Source: an uncultured Eubacteriales bacterium
GTDB taxonomy: Bacteria; Bacillota; Clostridia; Christensenellales; CAG-917
DNA: 19,369 bases
Reading direction: 5' to 3'
NCBI GenBank assembly: GCA_900549225.1
Contig: URNP01000025.1
Coordinates: forward strand, 1-19,369
In this document: in pieces, positions 14,997-19,369 of the stretch
How positions within the stretch are numbered: position 1 is the first letter of the stretch
Layout of the letters: every line of letters starts with the position of its first letter
Notes under the pieces: model-generated
Database searches by the model: none
What the model was told of the DNA's origin: nothing
What the model saw: only the letters and a program-made list of their open reading frames with translations
Position numbers and translations under genes: made by a program

Positions 14997-15001
14997 TTGA
15001 T

Positions 15002-15385
15002 ATGAGCGATGGGATTGAAAAAGTCAAAAGCGACGTGCTTAAGACGTGGGAGAAAATCAAAGGAATAAAAAATATAAAGATTATTGCTTTGATATTCATA
15101 ATTGCAATCTCGCTCATCATATACTCTAGCGTAGCCACGAGCAAACAGACTGAAAAAACTTTTCAGAACGAAGACGAACTCAGGCTCGCAAGCATACTGT
15201 CGTCGATTGACGGGGCGGGCGAGGTGGAAACGATGATAAGCAAGTCGTCCGGTGAAATCGTCGGAGTGCTCGTGATTGCGGACGGCGCAAGCAATCCGCT
15301 CGTAAGACTTCGGTTGCTACAGGCGGCTTCCAGCGCGCTCGGAGTGGACTCGGACGTAGTGAGTGTTTTGAGTCGTAAAAACTGA
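15002..15385 (+). CDS. spoIIIAG: Stage III sporulation protein AG (short form)
   Basis: The ring-forming protein of the mother-cell membrane side of the feeding-tube channel. 127 residues from ATG 15002: a charged cytoplasmic head, a membrane helix at about 25-43, and a ring-building motif at about 58-124 (LRLASILSSIDGAGEVETMI, then VGVLVIADGA and VRLRLLQAASSALGVDSDVVSVL). B. subtilis SpoIIIAG is about 229 residues and carries a long insertion inside the motif that builds the beta-triangle; here only about 6 residues (81-86) join the two strands. The frame is open to a TTG at 14957, with no ribosome binding site there. ATG 15002 also lacks a clear one. It is followed after 17 bases by spoIIIAH. 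Confidence 0.9.
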   Translation: MSDGIEKVKSDVLKTWEKIKGIKNIKIIALIFIIAISLIIYSSVATSKQTEKTFQNEDELRLASILSSIDGAGEVETMISKSSGEIVGVLVIADGASNPLVRLRLLQAASSALGVDSDVVSVLSRKN

Positions 15386-15402
15386 ACCTATAGGAGGAAT
15401 AT

Positions 15403-15897
15403 ATGAAAATGAAACCCAAGACCAAAAAGATAATCGTGTTGTCGGTTATGGTTGCCTTGCTCGTTGCAACGGGCGTACTCAACTTCGTGTTGAGCGACAA
15501 ACTCAACAAAACGTCCACCGATGCGACGGGCGCAAAAGACACCGTAACTCAAACGTTCTTCGCGGCGGCAAGAAGCGATCGTGACGCAACGAGAGAATCG
15601 GAGTTTTTGTATCTTGACGCAATTATGAATTCCGAAGAAAGTTCGGAGAGTGCAAAGACAAGTGCGCAAGAACAAAAAATGCAACTCGTAAATAGAATGG
15701 AAAAAGAACTCGCGCTTGAAACTCTCATCAAGGGCAGAGGCTTCGAGGACGCAATCGTCACAATCGGCGACAAGGGCATAAGCATCGTCGTGGGGCAGAG
15801 CGAACTAACCGAGGAGCAAGCAAATCAGATACTTTCCGTCGTCGTGGCTGAAACGACGTTCAAGCCGACGGAGGTCAAAGTTATTCCTTTCAACTGA
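15403..15897 (+). CDS. spoIIIAH: Stage III sporulation protein AH
   Basis: A bitopic mother-cell membrane protein with a YscJ/FliF-like domain; in B. subtilis it binds forespore SpoIIQ across the intermembrane space and forms part of the channel. 164 residues: a lysine-rich head, a membrane helix at about 10-30, a polar helical linker (about 45-100, including EFLYLDAIMNSEESS and an EQKMQLVNRMEKELALETLIKG helix), and a C-terminal beta-alpha-beta part (FEDAIVTIGDKGISIVVGQ, then LTEEQANQILSVVVAETTF and IKVIPF-like end) that is clearly the family domain. It is shorter than the B. subtilis protein (about 218), mostly in the linker. AGGAGG at 15392-15397 is 5 bases from the ATG. It closes the spoIIIA locus, with a terminator after it. 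No spoIIQ lies in this window. Confidence 0.93.
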   Translation: MKMKPKTKKIIVLSVMVALLVATGVLNFVLSDKLNKTSTDATGAKDTVTQTFFAAARSDRDATRESEFLYLDAIMNSEESSESAKTSAQEQKMQLVNRMEKELALETLIKGRGFEDAIVTIGDKGISIVVGQSELTEEQANQILSVVVAETTFKPTEVKVIPFN

Positions 15898-15914
15898 CGT
15901 AGGGAGGAGAGGCA

Positions 15915-15950
15915 GCGCCGCAAAAGTTTATTTTGCGGCGCGATTTTATA
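15915..15950 (+). terminator. Intrinsic terminator after spoIIIAH
   Basis: GCGCCGCAAAA (15915-15925) pairs perfectly over 11 bases with TTTTGCGGCGC (15931-15941) around GTTTA, followed by the T-rich GATTTTATA. It lies 17 bases after the stop. The remainder to 16099 is AT-rich and shows only a small hairpin, CGAGC/GCTCG near 15973. Confidence 0.88.
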
Positions 15951-16099
15951 ATTAACAATCTATTATCGCAGCCGAGCGTTGCTCGCGCACAAACGAAAAC
16001 TTCTTTGATATTCTGCGATTAACGATTGCTAAATTGCGTTTGGGTTTTATAACTATATTCGTAAGATTGCACGCTATCGAAAAATAATTTTGCGGACGG

Positions 16100-16128
16100 T
16101 TGATATAATTTCTTGCTTGTGATATAAT
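16100..16128 (+). promoter_or_regulatory. Sigma-A promoter for the yqhY-nusB unit
   Basis: TTGATA at 16100-16105, a 17-base spacer and TATAAT at 16123-16128 with TGA just before it (extended -10). The leader is short, about 15 bases, with GAGG at 16139-16142. Confidence 0.75.
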
Positions 16129-16149
16129 AATTGACACTGAGGTCAAACT

Positions 16150-16452
16150 ATGGCAAAAGAAAAATCATCGGTATTAAACGGAGTGTTGGTTTCGCTGGCA
16201 ACCGAGGCGGCGCAAGACGTTGAGGGTATTCATCTTCTCAACTCGAAGCGCAATCGCGGTGCGGTGTCCGTATACGTTTTGCCCAACGAAAAAGTCACGG
16301 CAGACTTTTTTGTGAGCATCGATTTGGGATACAGCGTTCCTTCCACCGTGGCAACCTTGCAAGAAAAAGTCAAAAATCAAATCGAGAGCGCAACCAAGTT
16401 TAAGGTTCAGTCGATAAACGTTCAGGTTGTCAACGTAAACGTGGTGCAATAA
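16150..16452 (+). CDS. Asp23/Gls24 family protein (YqhY-like)
   Basis: 100 residues that match the Asp23/Gls24 (DUF322) fold: GVLVSLATEAAQDVEGIHLL at the N-terminus, then VYVLPNEKVTADFFVSIDLGYSVP and a C-terminal VQSINVQVVNV strand. The position directly before nusB is that of yqhY in B. subtilis, where the gene sits with accB-accC and has been linked to control of acetyl-CoA carboxylase. Here no acc genes precede it; the spoIIIA locus does. Function in this organism is therefore open. It is translated from ATG with GAGG 7 bases upstream, and its stop is one base from nusB, which points to a shared transcript. Confidence 0.85.
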   Translation: MAKEKSSVLNGVLVSLATEAAQDVEGIHLLNSKRNRGAVSVYVLPNEKVTADFFVSIDLGYSVPSTVATLQEKVKNQIESATKFKVQSINVQVVNVNVVQ

Positions 16453-16453
16453 T

Positions 16454-16849
16454 ATGAGAAGAATAGCAAGAGAAAACGTGTTCAAATTGGTGTTCGAGTA
16501 CACCTTCTACGGATCGGTGAACGAGTCGACTTTGGAACTTATGCTCCTTGACAGCGACCTCACCGAAGACGACAGACAGTATATCAATTCAACCTATCTC
16601 GGAGTGGTGACCAACGACGAAAAACTCAAAGGTATCATCGAGGCGCATCTTGAGGGGTACAAACTTGAAAGAGTCTATCGTCCCGACTATGCGGTGTTGC
16701 TCGTTGCGACGTACGAACTTGTCGAGCACACTGCTCCCAACGCAGTCGTAATTAACGAAGCCGTTGAACTGTCAAAGAAGTACGGCACGGACAAATCCGG
16801 TTCTTTCGTAAACGGCGTGCTTGCAAAGATAGTGAAAGATATTGACTAA
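16454..16849 (+). CDS. nusB: Transcription antitermination factor NusB
   Basis: An all-helical RNA-binding protein that pairs with NusE (S10) on boxA of rRNA leaders so that RNA polymerase reads through terminators. 131 residues, a normal length. Seen: the N-terminal RRIARENVFKLVFEYTF helix with basic residues and the C-terminal PNAVVINEAVELSKKYGTDKSGSFVNGVLAKI block, which is the hallmark of the family. It follows the YqhY-like gene by one base and ends in a terminator, so it is probably expressed from the promoter at 16100-16128. Confidence 0.96.
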   Translation: MRRIARENVFKLVFEYTFYGSVNESTLELMLLDSDLTEDDRQYINSTYLGVVTNDEKLKGIIEAHLEGYKLERVYRPDYAVLLVATYELVEHTAPNAVVINEAVELSKKYGTDKSGSFVNGVLAKIVKDID

Positions 16850-16860
16850 TAAAGAGAATT

Positions 16861-16922
16861 ATCCCGAAATTTTCAAACGATGCGGAATTTGTGTGCAAAT
16901 GTTTGATATTTCGGGATTTTTT
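16861..16922 (+). terminator. Intrinsic terminator after nusB
   Basis: A long stem: ATCCCGAAAT (16861-16870) pairs with ATTTCGGGAT (16908-16917), and after a small internal loop TCAAAC (16873-16878) pairs with GTTTGA (16901-16906). A run of T follows at 16917-16922. It separates nusB from xseA. A smaller ACCGA/TCGGT hairpin lies at 16945-16958. I found no convincing promoter for xseA between here and 16984: TTGACG at 16921-16926 has no good -10 partner. Confidence 0.82.
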
Positions 16923-16984
16923 GACGGAAAAACGAAGCAAAAATACCGAAAAATCGGTGTTTTACTGCAAAAAAGGTGTATAAA

Positions 16985-18226
16985 GTGTCGATTGTGTCAG
17001 ATAAAACCCCATTTTCTGAAAATACTATATCGGTTAGCGAAGTAAACGCCACGATAAAAGCCTGCATTGACGCTCCGATCTTCAAAGGGTTGGAGGTTTT
17101 CGGCGAGATTTCGGGATACAAGTTTTCAGGGCCTCACGCTTACTTCACGCTGAAGGACAAATACTCGCAACTCTCTTGCGTGTGCTTTTACGCGCAAAAG
17201 ACTTACGTTCCCAAGGACGGAGAAAGCGTCATCGTGAAAGGCTCGCTCGATTACTATCTCAAGGGCGGACGACTTTCATTGCAGGCAAGTTCTATCACAC
17301 CCGTCGGACAGGGAATGCTGTTTTTGGAGTTTGAAAGACTCAAAGCAAAACTTGCAGAAGAGGGATTGTTTGACGAGGCGCACAAAAAACCGATTCCGCA
17401 ATTTGCAAAAAACGTTCTCGTCGTCACGTCCAAAACCGGTGCGGTTATCCGAGATATCGTCACGACAGTAAGACGCAAAAATCCCGTCGTCGATATCGTC
17501 GTCAAAGACGTCAGGGTGCAGGGCGAGGGCGCAGGCAAAGAAATTGCCAAAGTGCTTGAAAGGGTTGACAATCTCGGATACGACGTTATCGTCATTGCAA
17601 GAGGCGGAGGCTCGCTCGAGGACCTCGCTCCGTTTTATGACGAAACTCTCGTGAGGGCGGTGTACAAAATGAAAACGCCCGTCGTATCCGCAGTCGGACA
17701 CGAAACGGACTTTTCGCTTTGCGATTTCGTTGCCGACAAGAGAGCAGCAACTCCGACCGCCGCGGGAGAGTTGGTGGCGTACGATTATTACGCGCTTGCA
17801 GACGAACTCAAACAGAATATGCGCAGACTGACTCTCAACGCAACGAGAGTGTACAACCTCAAAGGCGCGAGCGTGCAACTTGGTTGCAACAAGTTGCGCC
17901 GTCTTGCTTCGGAGTTTTATATGCAAAGAGGGCATAGAATCGAAATTCTTATGCAAAGAGCAAAATCGCAGATTGAGAGAAAGTTTGAAATCGCAAATGC
18001 AGGAGTAGACAAAGCCACGGCTTCGCTTGATAATCTCTCACCGCTCAAGACCTTGCGCAGAGGGTATTTCAGAATTCAGACGCAAGGCAAGACGATAAAC
18101 AAAGTGGCAAATTTGAAAATCGGAGATACCGTCACAGCGACGGGCTCGGACGGCGCCATCGAAGCGCAAGTAAGCAAAATAGAAATCTATAGGAGAACGA
18201 ATAATGGCAGAAATCAAAAAATTTGA
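16985..18226 (+). CDS. xseA: Exodeoxyribonuclease VII large subunit
   Basis: With XseB it forms exonuclease VII, which degrades single-stranded DNA from both ends. An N-terminal OB-fold for DNA binding (about 13-105, ISVSEVNATIKACI then GYKFSGPHAYFTLKD) is followed by the catalytic domain: VTSKTGAVIRDIVTTVRRKN, VIVIARGGGSLEDLAPF (RGGGS at 206-210), VVSAVGHETDF (GHE at 238-240) and DKRAATPTAAGEL. A helical segment binds XseB, and the end is the usual RGYFRIQ...GDTVTATGSDG beta part. I chose GTG 16985 (413 residues) because AAAGGTG at 16972-16978 is 6 bases upstream; another in-frame GTG at 16976 would overlap that site. The last 23 bases overlap xseB. Confidence 0.95.
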   Translation: MSIVSDKTPFSENTISVSEVNATIKACIDAPIFKGLEVFGEISGYKFSGPHAYFTLKDKYSQLSCVCFYAQKTYVPKDGESVIVKGSLDYYLKGGRLSLQASSITPVGQGMLFLEFERLKAKLAEEGLFDEAHKKPIPQFAKNVLVVTSKTGAVIRDIVTTVRRKNPVVDIVVKDVRVQGEGAGKEIAKVLERVDNLGYDVIVIARGGGSLEDLAPFYDETLVRAVYKMKTPVVSAVGHETDFSLCDFVADKRAATPTAAGELVAYDYYALADELKQNMRRLTLNATRVYNLKGASVQLGCNKLRRLASEFYMQRGHRIEILMQRAKSQIERKFEIANAGVDKATASLDNLSPLKTLRRGYFRIQTQGKTINKVANLKIGDTVTATGSDGAIEAQVSKIEIYRRTNNGRNQKI

Positions 18227-18422
18227 AGAAGCGCTTGCAGAACTCGAAGCAATCGTAAAACAACTCGAAGGCGACATTCCGCTCGACGAGGCGGTCAAGG
18301 CTTTTGAAAAAGGAATCGAATTGAGCAAAATTTGCATTGCCGACCTCAAAGCAGAAAAAGGCAAACTTTCTTTGCTCGTTGACGATATCAACAATCTTAC
18401 GGAAGATTTAAAACTCGACTGA
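18204..18422 (+). CDS. xseB: Exodeoxyribonuclease VII small subunit
   Basis: 72 residues, the normal size of XseB, folding as a two-helix hairpin. The pattern KKFEEALAELEAIVKQLEGDIPLDEAVKAFEKGIEL is the family signature. Several copies bind each large subunit and are needed for activity. The AGGAGAA ribosome binding site at about 18191-18197 lies inside the end of xseA, and the start overlaps xseA by 23 bases, so translation of the two is likely coupled. ispA begins two bases after the stop. Confidence 0.96.
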   Translation: MAEIKKFEEALAELEAIVKQLEGDIPLDEAVKAFEKGIELSKICIADLKAEKGKLSLLVDDINNLTEDLKLD

Positions 18423-18424
18423 TT

Positions 18425-19240
18425 ATGAAAATCTCAACTATCGGCAAAAACGAATTTTTATTTATGGTCGAACAGTCGCTCAAAAACGCGATAGGCGAAG
18501 GCAATTCCGTAATCGACGAAGGGATGCGTTACGCAACTCTCGACGGCGGCAAACGAGTGCGTCCGCTTTGCGTGTACTACGGCGCGCGTTCGACGGGAAA
18601 AGACGCCGAAGTCGACGAAGCGGTTTGCCTTGCCGTTGCAATCGAACTTATCCACAACTATTCGCTCGTGCACGACGATTTGCCCGCAATGGACAACGAC
18701 GATTATCGCAGAGGCAAACTATCCGTCCACAAAAAATTCGGTCACGCCAACGGAATTCTTATAGGCGATCAACTTCTCACTCTTGCCGCGTGCGTATTGC
18801 TCGACGGCGCGAGAGTGTTCGGCGCACATTTTGCAAGAGCGGCGCAAGAGATAACGATTGCCGCAAAACGTATGGTGCTCGGGCAAGCAAACGATTTGCG
18901 CGGTTGCGAAAATGCAAACGATTTTCTCGATATGTATTCTCAAAAAACCGCCGCGTTGATCGTGGGCGCATTTTGTGCAGGCGCAATATGCGCGGACGCC
19001 GACTTCGAGCAGATAGAAAAAATCGGCGAGTATGCAATGAATATCGGCGTGGCGTTTCAACTTGCCGACGACCTTTTGGACGAAGGCGAAGAGGGAAGTA
19101 TCGTATCGGTGCTCGGCGCAGACGAAACTCGTGCGTTGCTCGATGCGAAAACGCAAAGAGCCAAAGATACTATATCGGGTTTTTCGGGCGCAAAAGAATT
19201 GTCCGATTTTGCCGATGCGCTTTGCAATAGACAAAAATAA
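18425..19240 (+). CDS. ispA: Polyprenyl synthetase, probably farnesyl diphosphate synthase
   Basis: It condenses isopentenyl diphosphate with allylic diphosphates to make the C15 precursor of undecaprenyl phosphate and quinones. Seen: GGKRVRP at 41-47, the first aspartate motif D84-D85-LPAM-D90 with the two-residue insertion typical of bacterial farnesyl synthases, the K174-T175 pair (QKTAALI), and the second aspartate motif D215-D216-LL-D219. After it the usual stretch with GK, GSD and KxTY is not visible; the sequence goes from EGEEGS straight to IVSVLGADETR. That accounts for much of the short length (271 residues against about 295). There is no stop or frameshift. Product length is inferred. 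The position after xseB matches Bacillus, but dxs does not follow here. Confidence 0.92.
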   Translation: MKISTIGKNEFLFMVEQSLKNAIGEGNSVIDEGMRYATLDGGKRVRPLCVYYGARSTGKDAEVDEAVCLAVAIELIHNYSLVHDDLPAMDNDDYRRGKLSVHKKFGHANGILIGDQLLTLAACVLLDGARVFGAHFARAAQEITIAAKRMVLGQANDLRGCENANDFLDMYSQKTAALIVGAFCAGAICADADFEQIEKIGEYAMNIGVAFQLADDLLDEGEEGSIVSVLGADETRALLDAKTQRAKDTISGFSGAKELSDFADALCNRQK

Positions 19241-19270
19241 ACGAATATAGCGCAAACTTTCAAAAAATTG

Positions 19271-19299
19271 TTGCCAAACGCGTTTGTTTTTGATATATT
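19271..19299 (+). promoter_or_regulatory. Sigma-A promoter for the tRNA gene
   Basis: TTGCCA at 19271-19276, a 17-base spacer and TATATT at 19294-19299 with TGA before it (extended -10). A perfect 12-bp palindrome, CAAACGCGTTTG (19275-19286), overlaps the end of the -35 and the spacer. The -10 is 16 bases from the start of the tRNA. Confidence 0.65.
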
Positions 19300-19315
19300 G
19301 TTAAAGCAATCGTGT

Positions 19316-19369
19316 GCGGGAGTGACTCAGTGGTAGAGTGTCACCTTGCCAAGGTGAAAGTCGCGGGTC
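19316..19369 (+). tRNA. tRNA-Gly(GCC), 3' end cut by the window
   Basis: The 5' acceptor strand GCGGGAG, a D-arm with CAGTGGTAGAG, and the anticodon arm TCACC-TTGCCAA-GGTGA with anticodon GCC are present. The sequence stops in the T-arm at GCGGGTC, so about 20 bases, including the 3' acceptor strand, lie outside. It is followed by unknown sequence; it may be the first of a tRNA cluster. Confidence 0.95.

Larger units (their letters stand above)
14355..15001. repeat. Hairpin-rich repeat block inside the spoIIIA locus
   Basis: About 650 bases between spoIIIAF and spoIIIAG, where these genes normally abut. Seen in order: two alternating GC tracts, at least seven separate short hairpins (14455-14482, 14537-14577, 14599-14612, 14680-14694, 14745-14761, 14788-14804, 14844-14865), a 67-base tandem repeat, and three copies of GATATCATC. 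Open frames cross it (for example 14420-14938, plus strand), but they follow the hairpins, have no family resemblance, and are best seen as chance. The look is of an interspersed, non-coding repeat family of the REP, BIME or MITE kind. No transposase gene, target-site duplication or terminal repeats spanning the whole block are evident. Confidence 0.8.

Noticed and set aside
16842..17045. A 67-codon open frame between nusB and xseA
   Set aside because: It spans the nusB terminator hairpin and overlaps the xseA start in another frame.

Overview
The window reads as a chromosomal segment of an uncultured, endospore-forming member of the Clostridia (Firmicutes/Bacillota). The basis is a complete eight-gene spoIIIA locus, an efp-spoIIIA neighbourhood, a yqhY-nusB-xseA-xseB-ispA order as in Bacillota, a membrane-anchored RNase Y, SD-led genes with many 1-4 nt overlaps, and sigma-A-type promoters. 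All recognised genes are on the plus strand. The species cannot be named from this sequence.

Layout. (1) 1-110: left edge, perhaps the last codons of an upstream gene, not resolved. (2) 136-6603: a promoter followed by ftsK/spoIIIE (DNA translocase), rimO (S12 methylthiotransferase) and pgsA (phospholipid synthesis), joined by ATGA overlaps, then a CinA C-terminal-domain gene. (3) 6614-7770: recA with its own promoter and a strong intrinsic terminator. (4) 7781-9581: rny (RNase Y) with its own promoter. (5) 9644-10289: efp with its own promoter, followed by a ~350-base gap (10290-10638) packed with nested inverted repeats, one of them terminator-like, and a 26-bp hairpin motif present twice. 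(6) 10639-15897: spoIIIAA-AB-AC-AD-AE-AF, then a ~650-base hairpin-rich, repeat-rich insertion containing a terminator-like hairpin, then spoIIIAG-AH and a terminator. (7) 16100-16922: promoter, Asp23/YqhY-like gene, nusB, terminator. (8) 16985-19240: xseA-xseB-ispA, tightly overlapped. (9) 19271-19369: promoter and the first part of a tRNA-Gly(GCC), cut by the window end.

How the genes work together. FtsK/SpoIIIE moves chromosomes through the division or sporulation septum, and the SpoIIIA proteins build the mother-cell half of the channel joining it to the forespore. RecA and exonuclease VII serve DNA repair, RNase Y mRNA turnover, EF-P and RimO translation, NusB antitermination of rRNA, and PgsA and IspA lipid and isoprenoid synthesis.

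Nothing here is an obviously new defence or biosynthetic system: most of the window is core genome. The parts that deserve a second look are the structured repeat block splitting spoIIIAF from spoIIIAG, the very short SpoIIIAG that lacks room for the beta-triangle insertion, the matching SD-less start contexts of spoIIIAA and spoIIIAG, the twin hairpin element after efp, the IspA that lacks the usual stretch after its second aspartate motif, and the unusually long FtsK linker.
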